This document shows positions 25,120-34,774 of a DNA stretch of 64,000 bases, piece by piece. Origin of the DNA: Thiomicrorhabdus heinhorstiae (GTDB lineage Bacteria > Pseudomonadota > Gammaproteobacteria > Thiomicrospirales > Thiomicrospiraceae). How positions within the stretch are numbered: position 1 is the first letter of the stretch; each line of letters starts with the position of its first letter. The translations under genes were made by a program, and so were the position numbers. The notes under the pieces were generated by a model, which saw only the letters and a list, made by a program, of their open reading frames with translations, ran no database searches and was not told the DNA's origin. The DNA lies in the NCBI RefSeq assembly GCF_013391765.2, contig NZ_JACBGI020000001.1, positions 62,001 through 126,000 on the forward strand, given 5' to 3'.

Positions 25120-26004
25120 ATGGCAATTACTGCTGCAATGGTAAAAGAACTGCGTGAAATCACTAGCGCAGGTATGATGGATTGTAAAAAAGCGTTGAAT
25201 GAAACCGATGGCGATATGGAAGCGGCCATCGAGTTTCTTCGCAAAAAAGGTATGGCTGGTGCAGATAAGAAAGCCGGTCGTGTTGCTGCTGAAGGTGTCA
25301 TCGCTATCGCTATTGCTGACGATAAGAAAAAGGCTGCGATCGCAGAAGTTAACTGTGAAACAGACTTCGTTGCGAAAGGTGCTGATTTCAAAAACTTCGC
25401 TGATGAAATTGCGGCAATCGCTCTTGCGAACAACACTACTGACATTGATGCGATCATGGCTCAGTCAATGGCTTCCGGTAAAACCGTGGATGAAACCCGT
25501 CGTGAATTGATCGCTAAGATCGGTGAAAACATGGGTATCCGTCGCGTTGAATTGATTGAAACCAACGGTCAAATCGGTCAATATCAACATGGTGAGAAGA
25601 TTGGTGTAGTCGTTAGTCTTGAAGGTGGTGACGAAGCATTGGCTCGTGATATCGCGATGCACGTTGCAGCAGTTAAGCCACAGGCTGTTTCTTCTGACGA
25701 GCTGGATCCTACCGTTATCGAGAAAGAGCGCTCGTTCCAAATCGAACAAGCTCAATCTTCAGGCAAGCCAATGGAAATCATCGAGAAGATGATCGAAGGG
25801 CGTATGCGTAAATTCTTGCAAGACATTACTCTTGTTGGTCAACCTTTCGTTAAAGATCCGGATCAAACGGTTGAGAAGTTGTTGAAGTCAAACGGCGCAA
25901 CAGTTTCTGCTTTCATCCGTCTGGAAGTTGGCGAAGGTATCGAGAAAGAAGAAACCAATTTTGCAGAAGAAGTTGCTTTGGCAGCTAAAGCTGTAACCGG
26001 TTAA
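25120..26004 (+). CDS. tsf: Elongation factor Ts
   Basis: A 294-residue guanine-nucleotide exchange factor for EF-Tu. It starts [31 protein letters not shown], the diagnostic UBA-like N-terminal domain, and contains [13 protein letters not shown], whose TDFVA motif contacts EF-Tu, followed by two core subdomains ([43 protein letters not shown]). ATG 25120 follows AAAGGA. The gene follows rpsB by 80 bases including a hairpin and is ended by a hairpin with a T-run. Confidence 0.98.
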   Translation: MAITAAMVKELREITSAGMMDCKKALNETDGDMEAAIEFLRKKGMAGADKKAGRVAAEGVIAIAIADDKKKAAIAEVNCETDFVAKGADFKNFADEIAAIALANNTTDIDAIMAQSMASGKTVDETRRELIAKIGENMGIRRVELIETNGQIGQYQHGEKIGVVVSLEGGDEALARDIAMHVAAVKPQAVSSDELDPTVIEKERSFQIEQAQSSGKPMEIIEKMIEGRMRKFLQDITLVGQPFVKDPDQTVEKLLKSNGATVSAFIRLEVGEGIEKEETNFAEEVALAAKAVTG

Positions 26005-26021
26005 TCATTTCTTGATTAATG

Positions 26022-26069
26022 GCCATAGTGGATATCTGTATTTATATAGGTGTCGCTATGGCTTTTTTG
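26022..26069 (+). terminator. Probable terminator after tsf
   Basis: GCCATAG (26022-26028) and CTATGGC (26056-26062) form a 7-bp stem closing a 27-base, partly self-complementary loop, followed by TTTTTTG. It separates rpsB-tsf from pyrH. Confidence 0.6.
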
Positions 26070-26179
26070 TATGTGGTTTTTGCAGGTTCAAACTTGCTGC
26101 TAGTTTTAGGTGTTTTTGTAAAGGGTCGATTTGAACGACGTCTTTTTACAAAATTACTTTGAAATATGAGGAAACCAGG

Positions 26180-26899
26180 ATGGCGTTAAAGTACAAAAGA
26201 ATACTATTAAAGTTTAGTGGCGAAGCTCTAATGGGTGACGGTGATTTTGGCTTGGATGCAAATACCTTAAAACATGTGGTTTCTCAAGTAAAAGCTTTGC
26301 GCGACTTAGGGGTGGAAGTCGGGATTGTTGTCGGTGGCGGCAATATCTTTCGCGGTGCGCAAATCCAGGGATCGGGCATCGAAAGAACGACTGGCGATCA
26401 TATGGGAATGATGGCAACGGTCATTAATGCTCTGGCATTGCGTGATGTGATTGAGAGCATGGGAATGAAATCCCAGGTTTTGTCGGCTATGTCGATTGAA
26501 GGAATCTCCAGTGGTTTTAATGCCAATGCGGTAAAAAAACAGCTGTCTGACGGAGAGGTGCTGGTGTTTGCAGCAGGTACAGGCAGTCCGTTTTTCACCA
26601 CTGATACGGCAGCGGCCTTGCGCGGCGTCGAGATTGGAGCGGATATTGTTTTAAAAGCGACAAAAGTGGACGGGATTTACACTGCGGATCCTAATAAGGA
26701 TCCAACGGCAACCCGCTACGCGAAGTTGAGCTATGACGAAGTGATTCAGAAAAATCTTCAGGTTATGGATATGACCGCTTTCGTGCTGTGTCGTGATCAT
26801 GATATGCCGATTCGCGTGTTCGATATGTTTAAAGATCAAGCGGTAATTCGAATTGTTCAGGGTGAGGATGAAGGCACTCTGGTAAGTGCAGGAGAATAA
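26180..26899 (+). CDS. pyrH: Uridylate kinase
   Basis: A 239-residue hexameric UMP kinase of the amino acid kinase fold, making UDP from UMP for pyrimidine nucleotide supply. Seen: [14 protein letters not shown] with the nucleotide-binding lysine, [54 protein letters not shown] (UMP site), and [22 protein letters not shown] 26180 is chosen because GAGGAAACC lies just upstream; an in-frame TTG at 26159 lacks a ribosome site. The next gene frr begins four bases after its stop. Confidence 0.97.
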   Translation: MALKYKRILLKFSGEALMGDGDFGLDANTLKHVVSQVKALRDLGVEVGIVVGGGNIFRGAQIQGSGIERTTGDHMGMMATVINALALRDVIESMGMKSQVLSAMSIEGISSGFNANAVKKQLSDGEVLVFAAGTGSPFFTTDTAAALRGVEIGADIVLKATKVDGIYTADPNKDPTATRYAKLSYDEVIQKNLQVMDMTAFVLCRDHDMPIRVFDMFKDQAVIRIVQGEDEGTLVSAGE

Positions 26900-26903
26900 A
26901 AAT

Positions 26904-27461
26904 ATGTTAAATGAAATTCGTCAAGACGCGCAAAGCAGAATGCAGAAGTCGATCGAAAACTTGGAAGCGAACTTTGCTAAAATTCGTACCGGTCGTGCTC
27001 ATCCGTCTATTTTGGATGCGGTTATGGTTGAATACTATGGTTCTGAAGTTCCAATCAGTCAGGTTGCGAATGTTAACGTGGAAGATGCCAGAACTCTAAC
27101 GGTTCAGCCATGGGAACAGCCGATGGTTGCTAAGGTGGAAAAAGCGATTATGATGTCGGATCTGGGGATTAATCCAGTTACCGTTGGTAACATGATGCGT
27201 ATTCCGATGCCTCCTTTGACAGAAGAGCGTCGACGTGATTTGACTAAGGTTGCTCGCTCCGAAGCTGAGCAGACGCGTGTAGCGATTCGCAACGTCCGTC
27301 GCGATGCGAATGGTGATATTAAATCTTTGCTTAAGGATAAAGAGATTACCGAAGATGAAGCACGTCGCGCGGAGGATCAAATTCAAAAAATTACCGATGA
27401 GATGGTTAAGAAGGTTGATGATCTTCTGGCCGAGAAAGAAAACACCTTGATGGAAGTTTAA
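26904..27461 (+). CDS. frr: Ribosome recycling factor
   Basis: A 185-residue two-domain protein that, with EF-G, splits the post-termination ribosome. It has the helical arms [20 protein letters not shown] and the C-terminal [31 protein letters not shown] block, plus [24 protein letters not shown] in domain II; ends with a long charged helix. Length equals E. coli RRF. AGGAGA precedes ATG 26904, overlapping the pyrH stop region. It ends the rpsB-tsf-pyrH-frr group. Confidence 0.98.
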   Translation: MLNEIRQDAQSRMQKSIENLEANFAKIRTGRAHPSILDAVMVEYYGSEVPISQVANVNVEDARTLTVQPWEQPMVAKVEKAIMMSDLGINPVTVGNMMRIPMPPLTEERRRDLTKVARSEAEQTRVAIRNVRRDANGDIKSLLKDKEITEDEARRAEDQIQKITDEMVKKVDDLLAEKENTLMEV

Positions 27462-27514
27462 CTCCGGCTGAGTTCTTTTTATGCTCGAAATCGCTGTTTA
27501 AAAGCGAGCGAAAG

Positions 27515-27555
27515 AATCCGTGGAATGATAAGTCGTTCCGCGGATTTTTGTTTTT
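27515..27555 (+). terminator. Intrinsic terminator after frr
   Basis: AATCCGTGGAA and TTCCGCGGATT (one G-U pair) form an 11-bp stem around TGATAAGTCG, followed by TTTTGTTTTT. Confidence 0.75.
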
Positions 27556-27675
27556 AGCGGCCTGTGAAGTGCCGGTAAGGGTTTACGCTGCTAAATTAAA
27601 GTCGAAATTTGTGCGCAATTACGGCATAATTGACAGAATTTCATTCCGGGTGGTTTCTTAGAGTCGCTTGGTTGT

Positions 27676-27731
27676 AACGGCCTATCAAAGTCGCTTGATG
27701 CGTCAATGCACTTTGCGGCCGTTTTGTTTTT
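27676..27731 (+). terminator. Nested terminator-like hairpin just upstream of uppS (possible attenuator)
   Basis: AACGGCC (27676-27682) pairs with GGCCGTT (27717-27723); inside it CAAAGT pairs with ACTTTG, and inside that TTGA with TCAA. TTGTTTTT follows at once. The hairpin ends about 15 bases before the uppS start codon, and CATAAT at 27625-27630 could be a promoter -10 before it. This would let the cell decide between termination and read-through into uppS-cdsA-rseP. Confidence 0.55.
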
Positions 27732-27746
27732 AGATGGGGTTTAATT

Positions 27747-28481
27747 TTGGCGAAAACAGATCAGGACCGTTCTATTCCGCAACACATCGCCATAATCATG
27801 GATGGCAATGGTCGATGGGCAAAAAAGCGTTTTTTGCCTCGATTTGTTGGTCATCAGAAGGGATTGAATGCAGTAAAACGCGTTGTGAGTCACTGTTCAG
27901 TCATAGGTGTAAAGGCTGTGACTCTGTTTGCTTTTAGTACTGAAAACTGGCGTCGTCCTGAAGACGAAGTGAATAAGTTGATGCAGTTGTTTTTGAAAGC
28001 GCTGCAAAAGGAAGTTATTAAGCTAAATGATAATAACGTTAAGCTGCGTATTATTGGAGACCGCAGTGCATTCAGTCCGGTTCTTCAGGAGCACATAGCC
28101 AAAGCGGAAGAGATGACGCAAAACAATACCGGCCTGGTGCTGACGATTGCGGCAAATTATGGTGGACGATGGGATATTGCGAATGCCGTCAAACAGTGGC
28201 AAGAACACAATCCGCAGTCAACTATCGCAGATATGACGGAAGTCGATATTTCAAAACACATTAGTCTGGCGGACTTGCCGGAGCCGGATCTGCTGATCCG
28301 TACCGGCGGCGAGCAACGAATCAGTAATTTCCTGATTTGGCAAATGGCGTACGCCGAATTCTATTTTACCGACACTCTCTGGCCTGATTTCAACGAAGCC
28401 TCTATCGATCAAGCGGTTAAATCTTTTTCTTCGCGTGAAAGACGTTTCGGCAAAACCAGTGAGCAGGTGCAATCATGCTAA
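27747..28481 (+). CDS. uppS: Undecaprenyl diphosphate synthase
   Basis: A 244-residue cis-prenyltransferase that builds C55 undecaprenyl diphosphate, the lipid carrier for peptidoglycan and other glycans. It has the catalytic Asp in HIAIIMDGNGRWAKKR, VTLFAFSTENWRRP, and the C-terminal LPEPDLLIRTGGEQRISNFLIWQMAYAEFYFTDTLWPDF block with RxSNFLxWQ residues for IPP binding. The start is TTG 27747 with only a weak GGGG upstream; protein alignment gives no better ATG. Its last seven bases overlap cdsA, so translation is probably coupled. A terminator-like hairpin sits directly before it. Confidence 0.96.
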   Translation: MAKTDQDRSIPQHIAIIMDGNGRWAKKRFLPRFVGHQKGLNAVKRVVSHCSVIGVKAVTLFAFSTENWRRPEDEVNKLMQLFLKALQKEVIKLNDNNVKLRIIGDRSAFSPVLQEHIAKAEEMTQNNTGLVLTIAANYGGRWDIANAVKQWQEHNPQSTIADMTEVDISKHISLADLPEPDLLIRTGGEQRISNFLIWQMAYAEFYFTDTLWPDFNEASIDQAVKSFSSRERRFGKTSEQVQSC

Positions 28482-29278
28482 AACAGCGAGTCATTACCGC
28501 GCTGGTCTTATCCTTGTTATCCTTACTGGCACTGTTCTTTATCGAAGAATGGTTATGGGAGTTGCTGGCATTGTTGCTTGGTGCCGTGGCAGCTTGGGAG
28601 TGGGCCGGTTTTAGTCGCTGGACTTCAAAATTACAGCGTGGCGTCTTCAGCGCTTTTGTTACCGGATTGAGTTTTATTTTCCTGAATCTACTTAAACAGG
28701 AAGATTTGTGGATGCTCGGATTGATTGAATTGGCTGTGGCTGCATTGGTTGTGTTGCGCTATCAATTTACCGGCGGTCGCTTTGGGCTGAAAATCGATGT
28801 GGGAATTTTGCTCAGTGGTGTTTTGGCAATCACGGTATTTACTAATGTACTGGTTTTCTTTAGAGAAGATTTTTCGCCTTGGATACTGTTGATCAGCTTG
28901 GCTGTTGTCTGGGCAATGGATACAGGTGCTTACTTTAGCGGTAAACGCTTTGGTAGACACAAGCTAGCCCGGCATGTCAGTCCCGGCAAAACCTGGGAAG
29001 GCGTGGTCGGCGGTGCTCTTGTCGCCTTTGTTTTCAGTTGGCTGAGCCTGTCTGCTATGTTTGCAGGTAGTGATTATTCGGCCCTGCCGGCAGCGATTAT
29101 GTTGGCTTTTATTGCCGTTTTATCAGTGTTCGGCGATCTTTTTGAAAGTGTCTTGAAGCGTCAGGTATCGATCAAAGACAGTGGCAAGATATTACCGGGG
29201 CACGGCGGTATTCTTGATCGTATCGACAGCTTATTGATTGCGCTTCCTCTTAGCTATCTTATGTGGTCTTTGGCATAG
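28475..29278 (+). CDS. cdsA: Phosphatidate cytidylyltransferase
   Basis: A 267-residue inner-membrane enzyme making CDP-diacylglycerol for phospholipid synthesis. It has about eight hydrophobic segments and the C-terminal signature KDSGKILPGHGGILDRIDSLL, along with HVSPGKTWEGVVGG and FGDLFESVLKR, all diagnostic of CdsA. The ATG lies within uppS. rseP starts three bases after its stop; in E. coli dxr would lie between them, but it does not here. Confidence 0.95.
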   Translation: MLKQRVITALVLSLLSLLALFFIEEWLWELLALLLGAVAAWEWAGFSRWTSKLQRGVFSAFVTGLSFIFLNLLKQEDLWMLGLIELAVAALVVLRYQFTGGRFGLKIDVGILLSGVLAITVFTNVLVFFREDFSPWILLISLAVVWAMDTGAYFSGKRFGRHKLARHVSPGKTWEGVVGGALVAFVFSWLSLSAMFAGSDYSALPAAIMLAFIAVLSVFGDLFESVLKRQVSIKDSGKILPGHGGILDRIDSLLIALPLSYLMWSLA

Positions 29279-29281
29279 CTT

Positions 29282-30691
29282 ATGACGTCAGTACTCTGGT
29301 CTCTAATCGGTTTTGTTCTGATGATGGGTGTGATTGTGACCGTCCATGAGTGGGGGCACTTCCAAGTAGCGCGTTGGTTTAATATCAAGGTTACGCGTTT
29401 TTCAGTCGGGTTCGGCAAGGCGATCTTTCAGCGTCGAATTGGTGAGACGGATTACCAGATTGGCGCTATTCCATTAGGCGGATATGTCAAGTTTGCGGAT
29501 GAGCGTGAGGGGGATGTCGCTGCTGAAGATCTGCCCCGGGCCTTCAATCGCCAATCGGTATATAAGCGTATAGCCGTTGTTTCGGCAGGGCCGTTAATTA
29601 ATCTTATTCTGGCTTTGGGCGTTTTCTGGCTGATGTTTTTGAGCGGTCCGGTTGAAGTCAGAGCCCTGATTAACAGTGTTCCGCCGTCTTCACCTTTGGC
29701 AGCGGAACTGGAAGCGCAAAATCAGAATTTGGATTCTTCACCTTTGTGGCAAATTACTGAAGCCGATGGCGAGTCAATTCAGGGGTGGAAGTCTTTACAT
29801 CAAGCTTTACTCAAGGCTTTAATTGCCCAAGAAACTGCTTTGCAAATTACAATACAGCCGTATGATCCGGTTACGGGGCTGCAAGCCAAGAGTCTCTTTT
29901 TGAATCTTCCGTTGGCTTCACTGAGTTTGGATGAAGAAAAACAGCCTTGGTTTGGAATGCTAGGATTAAAACCTGCCGCCATTGCCATGCCCGCCGTTGT
30001 CGGTCGAGTACTGGCGGATAGCCCCGCAGGGCTTGCTGGATTACGCGAAGGCGATCGAATTTTGGCATTTAACGGCACGACGGTTCAACATTGGCAGGAT
30101 TTTGTTGCGATGGTGCAAGCCCGTCCGGCCGAGCAAGTTACCTTGAAAATTGAAAGGGCCGGTGTGGAGCAGCGATATGAACTTATGCTGAATTCGGTCC
30201 GAGGTGCGGATGGAAAAGCCATCGGTCAGGCTGGTGTCGGCGTGCTGGTAACAGAGGAAGCGATGCAGCCTTATGTGCAGAATCTGGATTATGGCGTTTG
30301 GGGTTCTTTGAATGAAGCATGGAACTATAGTCGTTCGATGTTTGAAATGAGCCTTAAAATGCTGCAAAGAGTCATTTTTGGCGATATTAGCCTAAGCCAT
30401 CTTTCCGGGCCGCTCAGTATCGCGCAATACTCTGGCGAGGCCATACAAAGTGGTTGGATCAGTTTTTTAAGTCTTTTGGGTTTGTTAAGTTTAAGTGTCG
30501 GCATCTTAAATTTGTTGCCGATCCCTGTATTGGACGGTGGTCATTTGTTATATTACCTGATCGAAATCGTCAAAGGCTCTCCGGTAAGCGAGAATGCTAT
30601 GCAGATCGGTCAGATGATCGGTCTTTTTGTGATAATGAGTTTGACGTTTGTCGCTCTGTTTAATGATTTAATAAGAATATCTCATGGTTAA
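29282..30691 (+). CDS. rseP: Site-2 metalloprotease RseP (RIP)
   Basis: A 469-residue intramembrane zinc protease. The first helix bears HEWGH (His22, Glu23, His26), the last region the third metal ligand in NLLPIPVLDGGHLLYY, and the periplasmic part holds two PDZ domains (one with VGRVLADSPAGLAGLREGDRILAFNG). RseP cuts the anti-sigma factor RseA in the sigma-E response and clears signal-peptide remnants. It sits between cdsA and bamA, the conserved place; its 3' end overlaps the bamA start by eight bases. Confidence 0.96.
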   Translation: MTSVLWSLIGFVLMMGVIVTVHEWGHFQVARWFNIKVTRFSVGFGKAIFQRRIGETDYQIGAIPLGGYVKFADEREGDVAAEDLPRAFNRQSVYKRIAVVSAGPLINLILALGVFWLMFLSGPVEVRALINSVPPSSPLAAELEAQNQNLDSSPLWQITEADGESIQGWKSLHQALLKALIAQETALQITIQPYDPVTGLQAKSLFLNLPLASLSLDEEKQPWFGMLGLKPAAIAMPAVVGRVLADSPAGLAGLREGDRILAFNGTTVQHWQDFVAMVQARPAEQVTLKIERAGVEQRYELMLNSVRGADGKAIGQAGVGVLVTEEAMQPYVQNLDYGVWGSLNEAWNYSRSMFEMSLKMLQRVIFGDISLSHLSGPLSIAQYSGEAIQSGWISFLSLLGLLSLSVGILNLLPIPVLDGGHLLYYLIEIVKGSPVSENAMQIGQMIGLFVIMSLTFVALFNDLIRISHG

Positions 30692-33002
30692 TCGAAATAA
30701 GCGTTCTATTAATGGGGCTCGTTTTAAGAAAGCGGCCGTTTCTGCTGCTTTAGCTTCACTATTACTGGCTCCAAGCATCAGTTATGCATTTGTAGTCGAT
30801 AAAATTGAAATTGAGGGCGGTAACCGTATTAGCGGAGAAACCATTCGTACTTACCTTCCTTTTCGCACAGGGCAGAATTTGGATGGTCGCCTGACGCGTG
30901 AAACCATCGAACGACTCTATAAAACCGGTTTTTTCAAGGATGTTTCTCTCCTTCAGAAAGATGATAGTACTCTGGTCATTAAAGTGGTCGAACGTCCATC
31001 GATCGCCGAGATCAAGATGGAAGGGAATAATCTGATCGATTCCGATGCATTGAAAGACGCTTTGGATAGTTTGGGTTTGAAAAAAGGGCGCATCTACAAC
31101 CAGTTGGATATGGACAGAATCATTATCGATTTGAAGCGTCGTTATCACAACCAGGGGTATTACGCTGCAAGTGTTGAGATTATTTCCGAAGAGTTACCGC
31201 GTAACCGTGTCGATTTAAAAATTAAGATTGTTGAAGGTGAGCCCGCAACGATTGGTCGAATCAATCTGGTCGGAAACCATGTCTATTCAGACAAGCGTTT
31301 GAAGTCTCGTCTGCAGATGAGTGAAAATGCGACGTTCGGTGACGGTGATAAATACTCAAAACCGAAGTTGGAAGCCGATATCGAGACCGTTAAATCCTAT
31401 TATATGGATCACGGTTATGCGGAATTTAAGATCCTATCCAGTCAGGTCAGTTTGTCAGATGATAAGACCAAGGTCTTTATTACCATCAATATGGATGAAG
31501 GCCCGCAATATACGATTAATAGCGTTCAATTCCTAGGAGACACGATTGTTCCTCAGGAAGAGGTTGAGCGTTTGATCACCTTTAAAAAGGGCGATGTATT
31601 TTCGCGCAGTGCGGTTATTGACGGGGTTAAGGACTTACGCGAACGCTTGAGTGAAGAAGGGTATGCTTTCGCCGAAGTGGTACCGGATTCGAAATTGAAT
31701 AAAGAAAATCGCACGATTGATCTAAGTGTCAAGGTCGAGCCGAAAAGTCGCGTCTATATTCGCCGTATCGAGATTGAGGGTAATACGCGTACCCGTGATG
31801 ATGTTATTCGTCGTGAATTGCGCCAATTGGAAAGCGCGCCTTATTCCTTGAAAGCGGTGCGTCAATCCAAAGAGCGCTTGGCTCGTCTTGGCTTCTTTAA
31901 ATCGAGTGATATCCAAAGCAAACGTGTTTCGGATGATGAAGTGGATCTGGTTGTCAAGGTTGAAGAACAACCGACCGGATCTTTCAGCGCCGGTGTGACT
32001 TTATCGCAGCTTGACGGGTTAGGTTTCAATATCGGTTTGTCAGAGCGTAACTTTATCGGTAGCGGTAATAAACTGGATTTGAATATTGCTACGACTGATG
32101 CGAAAAAGAGTGCCGATATCGGTCTAACCAACCCGTACTTTACACCTGATGGTGTCAGCTTGGGAGCCGGTTTCTATTTCCGTGAGATCAATGCTGATGA
32201 GTTGGATATTGCGGATTACACCACCAACAACCTCGGTTTGCGTTTTTCAATGGGTTATCCGTTAAGTGAGACTAACTCGATTAATTACGGTTTGAAACTC
32301 GATTCGCAAGATCTGGTCTGTTCCGACAGCTTCACCTATTGTCATGATTATGTTAGTGAATATGGCAAGAGCACCAATTCGGTTCAGTTGAGTATGGGGT
32401 GGTCTCATAACTCGACCAATTCGTTCTATTTCCCATCTAAAGGATTGAAAACCAGTCTTTCTTTCGAGGCGGTCCTGCCGGGAACCTCCAAGGCCTCTTT
32501 CTATAAAGTTTACGCCGACCAGAGCTGGTTCTATCCGCTGAGTGAAAATATTTCCTTACAATTCAAAGCCGGTATTTCTTACGGAGACGGTTACGGTGAT
32601 ATTAGCGAGTTGCCTTTCTATGAGAACTTCTATGTCGGCGGTATCGGTTCGGTTCGCGGCTTTGAACCGAACTCACTTGGTGAGCGCTATGATCTGACTC
32701 TTGACGGTAGTGATCGCCCGAAAGGAGGTGGCTTGAAAACGGTTGCCACCACAGGTTTGGTTTTCCCTGTTCCATTCATTGAAGATTCCAGTAATATTCG
32801 CTTGAGCTGGTTCTTTGACGTCGGGAATGTCTATAAGGACTTGGATGCTTTTGACAGCGCTGAATTGCGTGCTTCTACCGGTCTGGGCGTGTCATGGATT
32901 ACTCCGGTCGGGCCTCTATCGTTCAGTTTCGCTCAGCCAGTCATCTACCGCAGTACGGATAGAACCCAGGTATTCCAATTCACCTTGGGGGTCGGTTTCT
33001 AA
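30684..33002 (+). CDS. bamA: Outer membrane protein assembly factor BamA
   Basis: A 772-residue outer-membrane protein with a signal peptide ending near ISYA, five POTRA repeats (about 37-440, the first beginning VVDKIEIEGGNRISGETIRTYL), and a C-terminal 16-strand barrel. The conserved loop-6 motif is present in GGIGSVRGFEPNSLG, and the protein ends in phenylalanine (FTLGVGF), the barrel-insertion signal. BamA is the core of the BAM complex that folds outer-membrane proteins. Length is close to E. coli (810 aa) with shorter loops. Confidence 0.97.
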   Translation: MVNRNKRSINGARFKKAAVSAALASLLLAPSISYAFVVDKIEIEGGNRISGETIRTYLPFRTGQNLDGRLTRETIERLYKTGFFKDVSLLQKDDSTLVIKVVERPSIAEIKMEGNNLIDSDALKDALDSLGLKKGRIYNQLDMDRIIIDLKRRYHNQGYYAASVEIISEELPRNRVDLKIKIVEGEPATIGRINLVGNHVYSDKRLKSRLQMSENATFGDGDKYSKPKLEADIETVKSYYMDHGYAEFKILSSQVSLSDDKTKVFITINMDEGPQYTINSVQFLGDTIVPQEEVERLITFKKGDVFSRSAVIDGVKDLRERLSEEGYAFAEVVPDSKLNKENRTIDLSVKVEPKSRVYIRRIEIEGNTRTRDDVIRRELRQLESAPYSLKAVRQSKERLARLGFFKSSDIQSKRVSDDEVDLVVKVEEQPTGSFSAGVTLSQLDGLGFNIGLSERNFIGSGNKLDLNIATTDAKKSADIGLTNPYFTPDGVSLGAGFYFREINADELDIADYTTNNLGLRFSMGYPLSETNSINYGLKLDSQDLVCSDSFTYCHDYVSEYGKSTNSVQLSMGWSHNSTNSFYFPSKGLKTSLSFEAVLPGTSKASFYKVYADQSWFYPLSENISLQFKAGISYGDGYGDISELPFYENFYVGGIGSVRGFEPNSLGERYDLTLDGSDRPKGGGLKTVATTGLVFPVPFIEDSSNIRLSWFFDVGNVYKDLDAFDSAELRASTGLGVSWITPVGPLSFSFAQPVIYRSTDRTQVFQFTLGVGF

Positions 33003-33115
33003 AACCCGGGCCAAAGGCCGGGGAAATTACTTCTTTTGTCCTGCTTTTGTGTCCTCAGGGACCGGATTTAGGGTACAATCCAAAAAGTTATTAAAAAATA
33101 TATGGAAGCTTTTTC

Positions 33116-33655
33116 ATGTTAAAACTGCGTAATTATTATTTGGCCATGATTCTGGCTTTGTCTTCACCGGTAAGTATGGCGGCAGAAGAGCCAGTGAAGC
33201 TGGGAGTGGTGAATGTTGCACTGTTATTGGAGCAAGCTCCGCAGGCTAAATCGGCAACAGCCAAACTGGAAAAAGAGTTCGCACCGCAACAAGCAGAGTT
33301 GAAAAAGCTTGGGGCTAATCTGGAAAAATTACAAAACGATTATCAAAAAAACAAGACTGTCATGAGTGACGCTCAGAAGATTTCTAAAGAGCGGGAAATC
33401 GCCCTTTTAACCAGAGAAATTCAACGCCGTCGCAATGATGTCCAAGAACTTTTAAATCTGCGTCGCAATGAAGAATTAGCCAAATTGCAAAAACTGGTTA
33501 ACGAATCAATCAAAAAAATCGGCAGCCAGCAGGGATTCGATTTGATCCTGTATGAAGGAATCGCCTATACCAACAAGCGTATTGATGTAACCGAAGATGT
33601 GCTAAAACATCTTTCCGAGTTAAGCCAGAAACAGCGTACCGAGTTTAATCAATAG
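33116..33655 (+). CDS. skp: Periplasmic chaperone Skp (OmpH family)
   Basis: A 179-residue protein with a signal peptide (cleavage likely after SMA) and a long coiled coil typical of OmpH/Skp: KLGVVNVALLLEQAPQAKSA, then charged helices for about 100 residues (KLEKEFAPQQAELKKL, QRRRNDVQELLNLRRNEELA), and a C-terminal FDLILYEGIAYTNKRIDVTEDVL block. Skp trimers carry unfolded outer-membrane proteins across the periplasm to BamA, the gene just upstream. The 113-base gap before it contains GGGTACAAT, a possible -10 element at 33074-33079. Confidence 0.92.
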   Translation: MLKLRNYYLAMILALSSPVSMAAEEPVKLGVVNVALLLEQAPQAKSATAKLEKEFAPQQAELKKLGANLEKLQNDYQKNKTVMSDAQKISKEREIALLTREIQRRRNDVQELLNLRRNEELAKLQKLVNESIKKIGSQQGFDLILYEGIAYTNKRIDVTEDVLKHLSELSQKQRTEFNQ

Positions 33656-33670
33656 TCGACGGAGTGGATC

Positions 33671-34711
33671 GTGACACTGAACGAACTGGTTCGTTTTTTA
33701 GAGTCCAAGGGGATAGAGCTCACTTTTAACGGCGATGCTGACACTCAAATTCAGCAAGTTGCGCCTTTAGATAAGGCTGAACCTGGCAGCTTGGCCTTTT
33801 TTAATGATAAAAAATATTTGTCAGCTCTGGAAACAACCCGGGCTTCGGCGGTGATTTTAGCGCCGCAATTTGTTTCGGCGTCAAAAACAGCCACGATCGC
33901 AGTTAAAAACCCCTACTATGTGTACGCTTTGAGTGCACAATATCTCTATCCACGTATTCAAACTCCGCGAGGAATTCACCCTACAGCTTTAATTGATGAT
34001 ACGGCCAAGCTTGGAAAAAATCTCAGAATAGGTCCGTATGTCGTCATTGGAGCCGAAGTGGAAATTGGTGATGATTGCGATATTCAGGCCGGGACTTCGA
34101 TTGCTCAAGGGACTAAAATCGGTGCCAATTGTTACATCGGCAAGAATGTCGTCATCGAAAACGATTGCATTATCGGCAACGAGTGCAACATCAAATCCGG
34201 CGCGACGATCGGCGGAGAAGGATTTGGTTGGGCCAGAGAAGGGAAACAGTGGAATCGAATTCCGCAAATAGGGCGGGTCATTCTAGGTGATCGGGTCTCT
34301 ATCGGAAATAATTCAACGGTTGATCGTGGCGCGATAGAAGATACAGTTCTGGATGATAACTGTATTATTGATAATCTGGTACATGTCGGACATAACTGCT
34401 ATTTGGGTGAGTCTGTGGCCGTTGCAGCCTTAAGCGGTTTTGCCGGCACGACTAAAGTGGGTGCGAATTGCACAGTTGCCGGACAGGTTGGTTTTGCCGG
34501 CCACCTGACGGTTTGCGATAATGTGCATTTTATGGCTAAGTCCGGTGTAACCAGTGATATCACCAAACCTGGTGTTTATAGCGGTTTCCCTGTGACAGAC
34601 GCCAAAGACTGGCAAAGAAATGCTGCGAGAGCAAGAAATCTGGATTCGATGTTTAAAGAACTAAAAGCCCTCAAAAAAGAGTTGCAGGCTTTAAAAGATT
34701 CACAAGACTGA
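33671..34711 (+). CDS. lpxD: UDP-3-O-(acyl)glucosamine N-acyltransferase LpxD
   Basis: A 346-residue trimeric acyltransferase that adds the second 3-OH acyl chain during lipid A synthesis. It has the N-terminal uridine-binding domain (FLESKGIELTFNGDADTQIQQVAPLDKAEPGSLAFFNDKKYL), then a run of left-handed beta-helix hexapeptides, with the catalytic His in VHVGHNC (His238/His241), and a C-terminal helix rich in Lys and Leu. The start is GTG 33671, just after GGAGTGG. Next gene is fabZ, as in E. coli. Confidence 0.96.
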   Translation: MTLNELVRFLESKGIELTFNGDADTQIQQVAPLDKAEPGSLAFFNDKKYLSALETTRASAVILAPQFVSASKTATIAVKNPYYVYALSAQYLYPRIQTPRGIHPTALIDDTAKLGKNLRIGPYVVIGAEVEIGDDCDIQAGTSIAQGTKIGANCYIGKNVVIENDCIIGNECNIKSGATIGGEGFGWAREGKQWNRIPQIGRVILGDRVSIGNNSTVDRGAIEDTVLDDNCIIDNLVHVGHNCYLGESVAVAALSGFAGTTKVGANCTVAGQVGFAGHLTVCDNVHFMAKSGVTSDITKPGVYSGFPVTDAKDWQRNAARARNLDSMFKELKALKKELQALKDSQD

Positions 34712-34774
34712 AGAATTGATACCGCCTTATAGGGATAAGGATAAAACATAACAATTAACTTGGATTTGTAAAGC

